From assembly GCA_003963075.1 (NCBI GenBank), contig RXJV01000028.1, forward strand, positions 1 through 64,000: a stretch of DNA of 64,000 nucleotides, read 5' to 3'. Of the stretch, positions 19,316-28,369 are shown piece after piece (within the stretch, counting starts at the first letter, position 1; each line of letters opens with the position of its first letter). A program made the position numbers and the translations under genes. Source of the DNA: Burkholderiales bacterium (GTDB lineage: Bacteria; Pseudomonadota; Gammaproteobacteria; Burkholderiales; Burkholderiaceae_C). The notes under the pieces are model-generated. The model was given only the letters and a program-made list of their open reading frames with translations, had not been told where the DNA came from and ran no database searches.

Positions 19316-21019
19316 TCAGTCCACCTGCACCCGATTGCGCCCGCAGCGCTTGGCGGCGTAGAGGGCCTGGTCGGCGCGCTGCAGCAGGGCATCGGCCTGC
19401 TGCGGCGGCGCGCCGCCGGCGATGCCGACGCTGATGCTCACGCTCAGACCGCGATGCACTGCGGCCCAGTCATGCTCGGCGACGGCCAGGCGCAGGCGCT
19501 CGCAGATCTCCGCCGCCTGAGGCGGCGCGATGCCGACGAGCACGGCCATGAATTCCTCGCCGCCGATGCGAGCCAGCAGGTCGGCACTGCGCAGCCGGTG
19601 GCGCAGCAGCTGGGCCAGCTGCTGCAGCACCGCGTCGCCGACGGCATGGCCGTGGCTGTCGTTGATGCGCTTGAAATGGTCCACATCCAGCGCCGCGACG
19701 CTGATGACCTCGCCGGCCATGCGCGCGCCCTCGACGAGCAGGGGCAGGGCGTACTCGGCATGGCGACGGTTGTGCAGCCCGGTCAGCACGTCCTCGTGGG
19801 CGGCGCGGTCCAGCGCCATCGCGTGTTCACGCAGGCGCAGCTGTTCGTGCTCCAGGTGTAGGGCGCGTGCGCGTTCGCGCTGGGCGTCGGCCGCGGCACT
19901 GTCGGCGCGGGCCTGCGCCTGCTCGACCTGCTCGCGGATCAGGATGACTTCGGTCTGCAGCAGCAGGCTGTCGCGGCGCATCTGCAGGTCCAGCCGCAAC
20001 AGCTCCTCCAGCCAACGCAGCGCCTCGGCGAACTCGCCGCCGGCCTTGTGGGTCTCGTACAGCGAGCGCACCAGCAGCCGGCGCAGCCGGGGCGGGGGAT
20101 CGGTGTCGGCTTCGAGCAGGGCGCTGAGCATGCGAGTGGCCTGCAGGGGCTCGCCCTGCAGCCGCAGGTACACGGCCCGCTGCAGGTCCGCTTCAAGAGC
20201 CAGCGTCGGGTAGCCATGGTTGTGTGCCAGGTCGCCAAACTCGTTGATCAACGGCAGGGCCTCGTCCAGCTGGCCGCCCGCGAGCAAGGCGTTGACGAGA
20301 TTGGACAAGGCCACCGTGACCCTGTGGGCACTCCCGGATTGCCGGGCCAGCGCATAGGCCCGCTCGGCGGTCTGGCGCGCCCGCGGGATGGCCTCGGCCA
20401 TTACCTCGGACTGGCGCAGCGCGGTGGCGTCGTGGATGCGTTCGAGCCAAAAGTGCGCCAGGTTGTTGTGGCAGGCGAACAGCGCGTCGGTCGCCCCGGC
20501 GCGCGCCGCGATTTCGAGGGCCTGTTCGGTCGTCGCACAGGCCTGTTCCGGGTTCTCCAGGCTGGCATAGGCGACGCCGACACGGTTCATCGCCCAGGAT
20601 TCGCGCACCGGGTCGCCGGCGCGTCGGGCGGCGGCCAGGGCGCGCATGCCGGCCTCCAGCGCCTCGCGGGCCATCATCAGCTGGGCGAACACGAAGGACT
20701 GGGCGGTCAACGCATCGGCGATCAGGCCGTCGTGGCCCAGCTTCTCCGCCAGACCGAGCGCGGTCGTCGCGCAGCGGGCGCTGGCGGTCAGCCGGCCGAT
20801 GCGGGGGTAGTGCTGGGCCAGCAGGGTCAGCGCCACGGCGCGGCGATGCAGCTCGGTGGCCGGGCAGGTCAGCAGCAGTTGTTCGAGGGCCTCGGTCGAG
20901 GTGCGGTAGTCACCCGCCGCCGAACGCTGGCGCTGCGCATGCAGCGCCAGGTCGAAGGCGCTGGCATCGAAGCCGGTGCTGTCGGTGGTGGGGGTGGGGA
21001 GGTCGAGCAGGTCTGACAT
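19316..21019 (-). CDS. Cytoplasmic diguanylate cyclase with TPR-like sensor
   Basis: A 567-residue protein: residues ~35-360 form helical tetratricopeptide-like repeats, ~365-410 a coiled coil, ~411-567 a GGDEF domain with intact RIGGEEF. The RSAD tetrapeptide five residues before GGEEF matches the RxxD inhibitory I-site, so product feedback is likely. No signal peptide or membrane segment is seen, unlike most TPR-GGDEF proteins. It should make cyclic di-GMP in response to a protein or peptide partner. The start at 21019 excludes a long high-GC in-frame extension that overlaps the divergent gene. Confidence 0.88.
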   Translation of the reverse strand: MSDLLDLPTPTTDSTGFDASAFDLALHAQRQRSAAGDYRTSTEALEQLLLTCPATELHRRAVALTLLAQHYPRIGRLTASARCATTALGLAEKLGHDGLIADALTAQSFVFAQLMMAREALEAGMRALAAARRAGDPVRESWAMNRVGVAYASLENPEQACATTEQALEIAARAGATDALFACHNNLAHFWLERIHDATALRQSEVMAEAIPRARQTAERAYALARQSGSAHRVTVALSNLVNALLAGGQLDEALPLINEFGDLAHNHGYPTLALEADLQRAVYLRLQGEPLQATRMLSALLEADTDPPPRLRRLLVRSLYETHKAGGEFAEALRWLEELLRLDLQMRRDSLLLQTEVILIREQVEQAQARADSAAADAQRERARALHLEHEQLRLREHAMALDRAAHEDVLTGLHNRRHAEYALPLLVEGARMAGEVISVAALDVDHFKRINDSHGHAVGDAVLQQLAQLLRHRLRSADLLARIGGEEFMAVLVGIAPPQAAEICERLRLAVAEHDWAAVHRGLSVSISVGIAGGAPPQQADALLQRADQALYAAKRCGRNRVQVD

Positions 21020-21058
21020 GGGGAGGCGGCGATTCTGCCTAGGCCCAGAATGCCAGCC

Positions 21059-21871
21059 ATGCATGACTCTCTCGTTTTTGGGATCGACTTCACGAGTGCG
21101 CCGAGCGCGCGCAAGCCGATCCGCGTTGCGGCGGGCCAAACCCAGGCCAACGTCGTGCGCCTGACCGGCCTGACCGCACTGGACAGCCTCGACGCCTTCT
21201 CCAGCTGGCTGGCGCAGCCGGGGCCCTGGCTGGCGGGCTTGGATCTGCCCTTCGGGCTGCCGCGCGAGCTGGTGCTGGCCCTGGGCTGGCCGACCGCGTA
21301 TGCCGCTCTGATAGACCATTACGCGGCCTTGAGCCGCGCCGAGATCCGCGACTGCTTCGCTGCGTTTTGCGACGCCCGGCCGGCGGGCGGCAAGTTTGCG
21401 CACCGGGCCTGCGACGGGCCGGCCGGCGCCAGCCCCAGCATGAAATGGGTCAACCCACCGGTGGCCTGGATGCTGCATGCCGGTGTGCCGCGGCTGGTAG
21501 CCGCCGGCGTGCACATGCCGGGCCTGCGGGACGGCGACCCGGCCCGCGTTGCACTGGAGGCCTACCCGGGGCTGCTGGCGCGCGAGCTGATCGGCCGGCG
21601 CTCGTACAAGAGCGACACGAAGGCGGCGCAGACGCCCGAGCGGCTGATCGCGCGCAAGGACATCGTCGACGCGCTGGAGCAGGGCCGCACGCGCCTGGGC
21701 CTGCGCCTCAAGCTCAGCCATGCTCAGCGCGACGCGCTGGTGGCCGATGCGAGCGGCGACAGCCTGGACGCCGTGCTGGCAATGCTGCAGGCGGCCTGGG
21801 CCGCCACCCAGCCGCGCTACGGCTGGCCCGAGGGCGTGGACCCGCTGGAAGGCTGGATCGCCAGCGCCTGA
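21059..21871 (+). CDS. DUF429 family protein (predicted RNase H-fold nuclease)
   Basis: A ~270-residue protein with the DUF429 pattern: FGIDFTSAPS at the N-terminus (acidic residue on strand 1), GLDLPFGLPREL, a central VALEAYPGLLARELIGRRSYKSDTKA and a final DSLDAVLAMLQAAW. The family is predicted to be a metal-dependent nuclease but no activity is established. ATG 21059 is preferred over ATG 21050 because CAGAAT stands exactly 7 nt before it, a leaderless arrangement. Confidence 0.82.
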   Translation: MHDSLVFGIDFTSAPSARKPIRVAAGQTQANVVRLTGLTALDSLDAFSSWLAQPGPWLAGLDLPFGLPRELVLALGWPTAYAALIDHYAALSRAEIRDCFAAFCDARPAGGKFAHRACDGPAGASPSMKWVNPPVAWMLHAGVPRLVAAGVHMPGLRDGDPARVALEAYPGLLARELIGRRSYKSDTKAAQTPERLIARKDIVDALEQGRTRLGLRLKLSHAQRDALVADASGDSLDAVLAMLQAAWAATQPRYGWPEGVDPLEGWIASA

Positions 21872-21910
21872 GTCCGTCGCTGTGCGGTGGGCGTTGCACG
21901 GAGGCGACGC

Positions 21911-21928
21911 CTGTCAACGAATTGTCAT
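21911..21928 (+). promoter_or_regulatory. Putative PHO box (PhoB site) upstream of TonB-dependent receptor
   Basis: CTGTCAA-CGAA-TTGTCAT: two 7-bp direct repeats with 4-bp spacing (11-bp period), matching the PHO-box half-site CTGTCAT at 6 of 7 positions each. It lies 75 bp before the receptor GTG. A good -10 at the ideal distance was not found (TATGGG at 21935 is the nearest). Confidence 0.55.
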
Positions 21929-22002
21929 GACCGCTATGGGTTCGCGTCGCGTTGGTTTGAGAATCGCGCCCTTCTTCAACCCCACCCACAGGTGAACCCG
22001 CC

Positions 22003-24681
22003 GTGAACCTTCCGTCCCGCTCGCCCCTGCTGCCGCTCGCCGCGGCCCTGCTGACCTGCTTTGCCCCCGCGCTGTGGGCGCAGTCGGCCACCGGGGACGG
22101 CGCGGCGGGCGACGGCGAGAAGGCCTCGCTGGCGCGGGTGACGGTGACCGGCTCCAACATCCGCCGCAGCGATGGCGAGACGCCCAGTCCGGTGCAGAAG
22201 CTCACGGCGGCGGACATCGAGCGCAGCGGCTACAGCACGCTGGGCGAGGTGCTGCAGCACATCTCCGCCAACAACATGGGCTCGCTGGGCCAGGCCACGC
22301 CGGGCGCCTTCGGCGCGGGCGGCAGCGGCATCTCGCTGCGCGGGCTGACGGTCGGCGCGACCCTGGTGCTGATCGATGGCCACCGGATGGCGTCCTATCC
22401 GCTGCCGGACGACGGCCAGCGCGACTTCGTCGACATCGCGTCCATCCCGGTCGATGCGGTCGAGCGCATCGAGGTGCTGAAGGACGGTGCCTCGGCCATC
22501 TACGGCTCCGATGCGATGGCCGGTGTCGTCAATGTCATTCTGAAGCGCAGCCAGCAGGGCAGCGCGCTGCATGCCGAGCTCGGCAGCGCCACGCGTGCCG
22601 ATGGCCGGTCGGCCAAGGTCTCGGGTGTGCGTGGCTTCGGCGACCTGGACCGCGACGGCATGGCCGGCTACCTGGCCGTCAGCGCGCGGCGCCAGAACGC
22701 CATCCTGCTCAGCGACCGCCCGGCGCTGGGCGGCTCGGACTGGACGCGTTACGGCGGCGCGGACCTCCGCCTCACGGCCAACCCAGAGCTGCAGGTGGCA
22801 CCTGAGACTCGCAACTTCAGCGCGCTGGGCAAGCTCACCGCGCTGCTGCCGCAGGACTGGACGCTGTCCATCGCCGGCTCCGTGCTGGGCAGCTCGGCCA
22901 CGCAGGTGGGGCTGCTGAACCGCGTGTCGCCATCGGGCGGCATCACCACCTTCGCCTTCGGCCCCAATCACCCGCTGCCCACGCCCACGGCGCTGAACGG
23001 CACCAACGTCATCGACCCGGCCACCGGCAACCCGGTGGATCAGACTTTCGACGATCTGCGCGCACAGCGCTCGCGCACGTCTACACGCTCCTCGCGCTTC
23101 GTCGCCGAGTTGTCGGGCGGCTGGGCCGGCTGGGATGTGCAGGCGGCGCTGGGCCTGACCCGCGTGGCCACCGAGCTGACGATGAAGAACTTCATCAGCC
23201 TGCCGGCCCTGCAAACGGCGCTGACGAGCGGCAAGTACGTCATCGGCGCCAAGAACCCGGCCGATGTGCTGGCCTCGCTGACGCCCGAGGGGCGCTCGAC
23301 GTCGACCAACACGCTTAACTTCGTGTCGCTGCGCGCCAGCCGCGACCTGATGAAGCTCGCCGGCGGCAACCTGGCGCTCGGCACCGGCGTGGAGTTCACG
23401 AAGCGCTCGCTGGACGAGCAGTTCCCCGACGGTTTTGCCAACGGCGCCCAGGCCAGCAACATCTACGCCTTCGGCGTGGGCGCGCAGACCATCTCGGCCG
23501 CCTACGTGGAACTGGCCGCACCGATCACCAAGCAGCTGGAGATCGACGCCGCCGCGCGGGTGGACCATTACGACAGCTACGGCTCGTCGACGACGCCCAA
23601 GCTCGGCTTCAAGTTCGTGCCGATGCGCGAGCTGACGCTGCGTGGCACCTATGCCGGCGGCTTTCGCGCGCCCAACCCGGTCGAGATCGGCACCTCGGGT
23701 TCGAGCGCCGGCTATCTGCCGCCGCTGCTGGACACGGCGCTGTGCGCCCTCGTCAAGCCCGGCCAAGCCTGCAACCTCGGTGTGGGCGGCACCCAGCTCC
23801 AGCTGCCGGGCAAGAACCTGCAGCCCGAGAAGAGCCGCAGCTACACCCTGGGCCTGGTGTTCGAGCCGGGGCCGATGCTGAACCTGTCGCTGGACTACTA
23901 CGACATCAAGATCAGCCACCAGATCGTGTCGGTGGGCCTGTTCGGCCAGTACCAGATCGACAACCCGGCGGCCTATGGCACCCAGCTCTACCGCGTGAAC
24001 AGCCCGACAACGCCCAATGCCGCACCGACCGGGCCGAACGACACCATCCTCTACGGCACCTACCCCTTCATCAACCTGGGCAGCGCGCGCACCAGCGGCG
24101 TGGACCTGGACTTGCGCCTGAAGCTCGACGGTGGCGCCTGGGGCCGGTTCACGCCGCAGCTGCAGTGGACCCACATGATCCGCTACACCATCGACCGCGG
24201 CCCCGGTCAGGTCTACGAGCTGGCCGGCACGCACGGCCCGAGCTTCGTGTCCACCAACACCGGCACGCCGCGCGACCGTGCCGCTTTGGCCCTGACCTGG
24301 GCCCGCGGCCCGCTGGAGCTGACCGGCACGCTCAACCACACCAGCGGCATGCGCGTCGAGGACGCCAGCTACAACCTGCCGGACTGCGCCTCGGCGTTAT
24401 CGACCATCTTCCCCAGTGGCTTGCCCGCGGGCGGTTCCCCGCTGTGCCGTGTGCCGTCGTTCACGACGGTCAATCTCAGCGGCAGCTGGCAGATCAGCGA
24501 GGCGCTGAGCCTGCGCGCCTCGGTGGCCAACCTGTTCGACCGCGCGGCGCCGGTCGACGCCTTCTCCTCGGGCTCGACGGGCGGCGGCGTGTCGTCGGGT
24601 GGCGCGCACTACAACCCATCGCTGCACCAGGAGGGCGCAGTGGGGCGCTATCTGACGGTGGGGCTGAGCTACCGGTTCTGA
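22003..24681 (+). CDS. TonB-dependent outer-membrane receptor
   Basis: An 892-residue receptor with a signal peptide (to about WAQS), a short N-terminal segment then a plug domain (VTVTGSNIRRSDGETPSPVQKLTAADIERSG, IEVLKDGASAIYGSDAMAGVVNVILK), and a 22-strand barrel that ends in the aromatic residue F of VGLSYRF. It begins with GTG, AGGTG lying ~9 nt upstream. NIRRSD and the GSGISLRGL plug resemble large TBDRs of the oligosaccharide/peptide-uptake type rather than siderophore receptors, but the ligand is not evident. The PHO-box match upstream suggests phosphate-limited expression. Confidence 0.93.
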   Translation: MNLPSRSPLLPLAAALLTCFAPALWAQSATGDGAAGDGEKASLARVTVTGSNIRRSDGETPSPVQKLTAADIERSGYSTLGEVLQHISANNMGSLGQATPGAFGAGGSGISLRGLTVGATLVLIDGHRMASYPLPDDGQRDFVDIASIPVDAVERIEVLKDGASAIYGSDAMAGVVNVILKRSQQGSALHAELGSATRADGRSAKVSGVRGFGDLDRDGMAGYLAVSARRQNAILLSDRPALGGSDWTRYGGADLRLTANPELQVAPETRNFSALGKLTALLPQDWTLSIAGSVLGSSATQVGLLNRVSPSGGITTFAFGPNHPLPTPTALNGTNVIDPATGNPVDQTFDDLRAQRSRTSTRSSRFVAELSGGWAGWDVQAALGLTRVATELTMKNFISLPALQTALTSGKYVIGAKNPADVLASLTPEGRSTSTNTLNFVSLRASRDLMKLAGGNLALGTGVEFTKRSLDEQFPDGFANGAQASNIYAFGVGAQTISAAYVELAAPITKQLEIDAAARVDHYDSYGSSTTPKLGFKFVPMRELTLRGTYAGGFRAPNPVEIGTSGSSAGYLPPLLDTALCALVKPGQACNLGVGGTQLQLPGKNLQPEKSRSYTLGLVFEPGPMLNLSLDYYDIKISHQIVSVGLFGQYQIDNPAAYGTQLYRVNSPTTPNAAPTGPNDTILYGTYPFINLGSARTSGVDLDLRLKLDGGAWGRFTPQLQWTHMIRYTIDRGPGQVYELAGTHGPSFVSTNTGTPRDRAALALTWARGPLELTGTLNHTSGMRVEDASYNLPDCASALSTIFPSGLPAGGSPLCRVPSFTTVNLSGSWQISEALSLRASVANLFDRAAPVDAFSSGSTGGGVSSGGAHYNPSLHQEGAVGRYLTVGLSYRF

Positions 24682-24833
24682 CGCGACAGCGCGCCAGGTC
24701 GAAGCCGCGGCGCTGCAGCCGCTCGGGCGCGCCGACTGGCTAGGCCGGCCACGGGGCGAAGTCGATCCGGTGCCGGCGGATCGGACCAGGCCGGCGCACT
24801 CCTGGGTTGGCTCTACAAGGCCTGATCGCGGCC

Positions 24834-26402
24834 CTAGCGGGTGTGGCGGGCGAGCTTGAACCGGCTGACGATGGCTTCGAGTTGCTGGGCCTGCGATTTC
24901 AGGCTGTCCGCCCCGGCGGCGCTTTCCTCGACGAGTGCCGCATTCTGCTGCGTGACCCGGTCGAGCTGTGCGACCGCGTCGCTGACCTGGCCGATGCCGC
25001 TGGTCTGCTCCCGGGTGGCGGCGCCGATCTCGCCAATCAGGTCGGCCACGCGCTTGAACTGGGCGACGATCTCCCGCATGGTCGCGCCGGTGGTGTCGAC
25101 CATTTTCGCGCCGGCGTCGACGTTTTCGACACTCTGCCCGATCAGGCCCTTGATTTCCCGCGCGGCCTGGGCGCTGCGCTGGGCCAGGGCCCGCACCTCG
25201 CCCGCCACGACCGCGAAGCCGCGGCCCTGCTCTCCAGCCCGGGCCGCCTCGACGGCGGCGTTCAAGGCCAGGATGTTGGTCTGGAAGGCGATGCCGTCGA
25301 TGGTGCCGATGATGTCGGCAATCCTTTGCGAGCTGGTGGAGATGTCGCCCATGGTTGCAATGACCTGGCTGACCAGGGCGCCGCCACGCTCGGCCACACT
25401 GCTCGCGGCCTGCGCCAGCTGGCTGGCGGTTTGCGTGGTGTCGGCGTTCTGGCGGACGGTGGCGTTCATCTGTTCCATCGACGCGGCCGTCTGTTCCAGG
25501 TTGGCAGCCTGTTGCTCAGTGCGTTGCGAGAGGTCGGCGCTGCCGGAGGCGATCTGGCTGGATCCAGCGGCGATGCTCTCGCTGCAGTCACGCACCTGGC
25601 TGACCACCGCTGCCAGCTGCTCGACCATCTGGCCCATCGCCCGCAGCAGCTCTGCCGGTTCATCACGGCCCGGGTCGCTGACGCTGACGGTCAAGTCGCC
25701 GCCGGCGATCTCGCGGGTCACCTCCACGGCCTTGGCCAGCGGTCGAACGATCGACATCGTGACCTGGATGGCGAGGGCCAGGCCGATCAGGATCGTGACG
25801 ATGGCCACGCCGATGTTCACCCGGACGGCGTTCGCGTAAATCCTTGCAGCCTCCTGGCCCGACTGCCTGCCGCCGTCGCGGTTCAGCTTCACGTCTTTGG
25901 CAATCGCCTCGCTCAGTTGTTGGTAGAGCGACGCCGACCGCCCCGCAGCCAGCTCACGCGCGCGCTGCGATTGGGCCTCACCGGCCAGCGCCTCCTTCAT
26001 CAAGGCATCGTCATCGGCGCGGTAGGCGGCCCACGCCGCCTTGATGTCGTCGTACAACCGCTGTTCCTCGGGCGACGAGACCATCGGCTCGTATTCCTTG
26101 GCCTTGGCCAGGAACTCCTGCTCGACGGCTTGATGCTTTTCAGCCGTCTTGGCTTTGACCTGTTCACTGGTTTGGATGACGGTCAACAGCGCGGTCCGTC
26201 GGGCCTCGCTGGCCAGATGCTGCATCTCACCCAGCGTGACCACGCTGGGCAGCCAGTTGGTGTCGAGGTCGACCACGTTGGCGTTGACCTTGGACATCTG
26301 CCAGCTGCCGAAGGCCGCGACGGCACAGAGCAGCAGCAACAGCAAGCCAAAGGCGGCAGCGAGACGATTTCCAATCCGGACAGAGCGCAGCATGGCTTGC
26401 AT
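24834..26402 (-). CDS. Methyl-accepting chemotaxis protein
   Basis: A 522-residue chemoreceptor. TM1 at ~13-33, periplasmic 4HB-type sensor (~34-192), TM2 at ~193-214, HAMP (ending near DLTVSVSDPGRDEPAEL) and a signalling domain with [20 protein letters not shown] and a long [21 protein letters not shown] tail. It lacks a pentapeptide tether. The signalling part is very similar to that of the receptor at 15467, the sensors are not. An alternative start at 26393 is possible. Confidence 0.93.
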   Translation of the reverse strand: MQAMLRSVRIGNRLAAAFGLLLLLLCAVAAFGSWQMSKVNANVVDLDTNWLPSVVTLGEMQHLASEARRTALLTVIQTSEQVKAKTAEKHQAVEQEFLAKAKEYEPMVSSPEEQRLYDDIKAAWAAYRADDDALMKEALAGEAQSQRARELAAGRSASLYQQLSEAIAKDVKLNRDGGRQSGQEAARIYANAVRVNIGVAIVTILIGLALAIQVTMSIVRPLAKAVEVTREIAGGDLTVSVSDPGRDEPAELLRAMGQMVEQLAAVVSQVRDCSESIAAGSSQIASGSADLSQRTEQQAANLEQTAASMEQMNATVRQNADTTQTASQLAQAASSVAERGGALVSQVIATMGDISTSSQRIADIIGTIDGIAFQTNILALNAAVEAARAGEQGRGFAVVAGEVRALAQRSAQAAREIKGLIGQSVENVDAGAKMVDTTGATMREIVAQFKRVADLIGEIGAATREQTSGIGQVSDAVAQLDRVTQQNAALVEESAAGADSLKSQAQQLEAIVSRFKLARHTR

Positions 26403-26443
26403 CGAGGCATCCCAAGACGAGTTTGTTGAAGCATCGTCTCAAA

Positions 26444-26455
26444 AAACCTAGGTTT
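26444..26455. promoter_or_regulatory. 12-bp perfect palindrome upstream of chemoreceptor
   Basis: AAACCTAGGTTT is self-complementary and lies 41 bp upstream of the MCP start (minus strand). Read on minus, TAAA is followed after 14 nt by GACGATGC, a weak likeness to a FliA (sigma-28) promoter whose normal spacing is 15. Confidence 0.35.
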
Positions 26456-26598
26456 ACGTGCGGAAACATCGGGCGTCCTGACGGCGCCGCGCCGAAGGCG
26501 ATGCCCTGCCTTCTTGACGCAAGCTGTGGCTGCCAGCACGGCCCGCCAAGGGGCGTCTCGTCGGGCGCCGGCGCCGGCTGCGTCGATCGACGACCGGC

Positions 26599-27432
26599 TT
26601 AAAGATCCGCCAGGGTCTGCGGCGAACCGGCCTGTGCAAGATGCGTGACGAGAGGCAGGCCCGGCCCCCAGGCGTGGATGAGCCAGCCCGGCGTTTCCAG
26701 CGCGAGCGCGAGCGGTGCATCCGGAGCCAGCTCCAGCGCCAGTTGGTGGGCGGTGGACGGTGCGCTGACGACCGGCGCGTGCGCAACGCGGCCCAAAGTC
26801 ATGCGGTGCAGATGGCCGCAGACGATGCGCTGCACCTGCGGGTGCCGGGCGATCAGGGCCTCGAAGCCGTCCAGGCCGTGCTGAAGGGCCATCGCGTCCA
26901 TCACCGCAAGCCCGGTGGTGTGGGGCGGGTGGTGCAGCGCCACGATGGTGGGTATCGCCGGCCTCTCGGCCAGCAGGGCCTCGGCCTGGGCCAGCCGGGC
27001 GTCGTCGAAGCCACCGTGCGGCTGGCCTGGCACGAGGCTGTCCAGCACGACCAGGCGCAGTGGGCCGGGCAGGTCCAGCGCGTACTGGATGGCCGGGGTG
27101 CCCGTGCCGCCGCAGTGCACGCCCGGCAGGCCGGCAAAGGCCTGCTGCAGCGGCTCGCGCGCATCGTGGTTGCCGGGCAGCAGGGCCAGCGGCAGGCCGG
27201 CATCGAGCAGCGGCTGTAGCAGCTCGCGCAGCTGCGCGTATTCGTCCGGGTGGCCACGGTCGACGAGGTCGCCGGTGACCAGCACCGCGACCGGGCGCGG
27301 GCGGATCTGCAGCACGCGCTCGACCGCATGCTGCAACGCCGCCGCGGTGTCGGCGCGGCCCGAGATCAGCCGGCCCGGGTGGGTGATGTGCGGGTCGCTG
27401 AGCTGGACGAGGAGGTAGGGGGTGGCGTCCAT
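26599..27432 (-). CDS. Metallophosphoesterase (CpdA/GpdQ-type phosphodiesterase)
   Basis: A 277-residue calcineurin-like phosphoesterase with all metal motifs: LSDPHI, VTGDLVDRG, LPGNHD, ALHHPPHTT and VCGHLHRM. The whole-length match is to class III cyclic-nucleotide or glycerophosphodiester phosphodiesterases (CpdA/GpdQ). A cytoplasmic role is expected as no signal peptide is seen. Third gene of the leftward LOG-rocF-phosphoesterase run; 16 bp from arginase. Confidence 0.85.
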   Translation of the reverse strand: MDATPYLLVQLSDPHITHPGRLISGRADTAAALQHAVERVLQIRPRPVAVLVTGDLVDRGHPDEYAQLRELLQPLLDAGLPLALLPGNHDAREPLQQAFAGLPGVHCGGTGTPAIQYALDLPGPLRLVVLDSLVPGQPHGGFDDARLAQAEALLAERPAIPTIVALHHPPHTTGLAVMDAMALQHGLDGFEALIARHPQVQRIVCGHLHRMTLGRVAHAPVVSAPSTAHQLALELAPDAPLALALETPGWLIHAWGPGLPLVTHLAQAGSPQTLADL

Positions 27433-27448
27433 GGCTCGCGGCGTCGCC

Positions 27449-28369
27449 TCACTTGCGCATCAGCGTGGACTTGCCGAAGAGGGACTCGATCAGGTCCACC
27501 GCGACCAGCGCGGTCTTGTTCTTCTCGTCCAGCGCCGGGTTCAGCTCCACCAGGTCCAGGCTGGCCATGCGGCCGGTGTCGTGGATCATCTCCATGCACA
27601 GGTGGGCCTCGCGGTAGGTCGGGCCGCCGTTGACCGTGGTGCCTACGCCCGGTGCCATCACCGGGTCGAGGAAGTCGACGTCGAAGCTGACGTGCAGATG
27701 GGTGTTGTCGTCCAGCGTGGCCAGGGCCAGCTCCATCGTGTGGCGCATGCCCATTTCGTCGATGAAGCGCATGTCGAACACCTCGAGGTCCTGTTCGTGC
27801 ACGAAGCGCCGCTCGCCCTCGTCGACGCTGCGGATGCCGATCTGGCGCACCCACTTCGGGCTGATCGCGGGCACATGGCCGCCGATCTCGATCAGCTCCT
27901 TGGGCCCGAAGCCGCACAGGCAGGCCACGGGCATGCCGTGGATGTTGCCGCTGGGGGTGAGGGCGCTGGTGTTGAAGTCGGCATGGGCGTCCAGCCACAG
28001 CACGCGCAGCTTCTTGCCCACGTCGCGGCAGTGGCGTGCCACGGCGCTGATCGAGCCCAGGCCCAGGCAGTGGTCGCCGCCGAGCAGGATGGGCATGCGG
28101 CCGGTCTTGAGCTCGGCGTACACCGCATCGTGCACGGTGCGGTTCCATGCGACGACCTCGTTGAGGTGGCGGTAGCCCTCCACCGGCGGCAGCCAGGGGT
28201 TGGCGGGGCCGCTGAGGTTGCCGCGATCCTGCACGTCCACGCCGCGGGCGCGCAGGGCTTCGGCCAGGCCGGCCACGCGCATGGCCTCGGGGCCCATGCT
28301 GGCACCGCGGGCGCCAGCGCCGATGTCGGTGGGCGCGCCGATCAGGGAGACGTTTCTGAGCTTGGTCAT
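27449..28369 (-). CDS. rocF: Arginase
   Basis: A 306-residue ureohydrolase that splits arginine to ornithine and urea. The di-manganese ligands are visible in GGDHCLGLGSI, WLDAHADFNT and SFDVDFLDP, and the arginase-specific SGNIHGMPVACL follows the second motif. Its ATG overlaps the preceding LOG-family gene stop (ATGA). Confidence 0.95.
   Translation of the reverse strand: MTKLRNVSLIGAPTDIGAGARGASMGPEAMRVAGLAEALRARGVDVQDRGNLSGPANPWLPPVEGYRHLNEVVAWNRTVHDAVYAELKTGRMPILLGGDHCLGLGSISAVARHCRDVGKKLRVLWLDAHADFNTSALTPSGNIHGMPVACLCGFGPKELIEIGGHVPAISPKWVRQIGIRSVDEGERRFVHEQDLEVFDMRFIDEMGMRHTMELALATLDDNTHLHVSFDVDFLDPVMAPGVGTTVNGGPTYREAHLCMEMIHDTGRMASLDLVELNPALDEKNKTALVAVDLIESLFGKSTLMRK

Noticed and set aside
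21976..24339. 787-codon minus-strand ORF opposite the TonB-dependent receptor
   Set aside because: High-GC antisense shadow rich in Arg, Gly, Ala and His; the plus-strand receptor has clear domains.
26423..26458. FliA (sigma-28) promoter for the chemoreceptor at 24834
   Set aside because: TAAA and GACGATGC are one base too close and only 5 of 8 positions of the -10 match; not strong enough to call.
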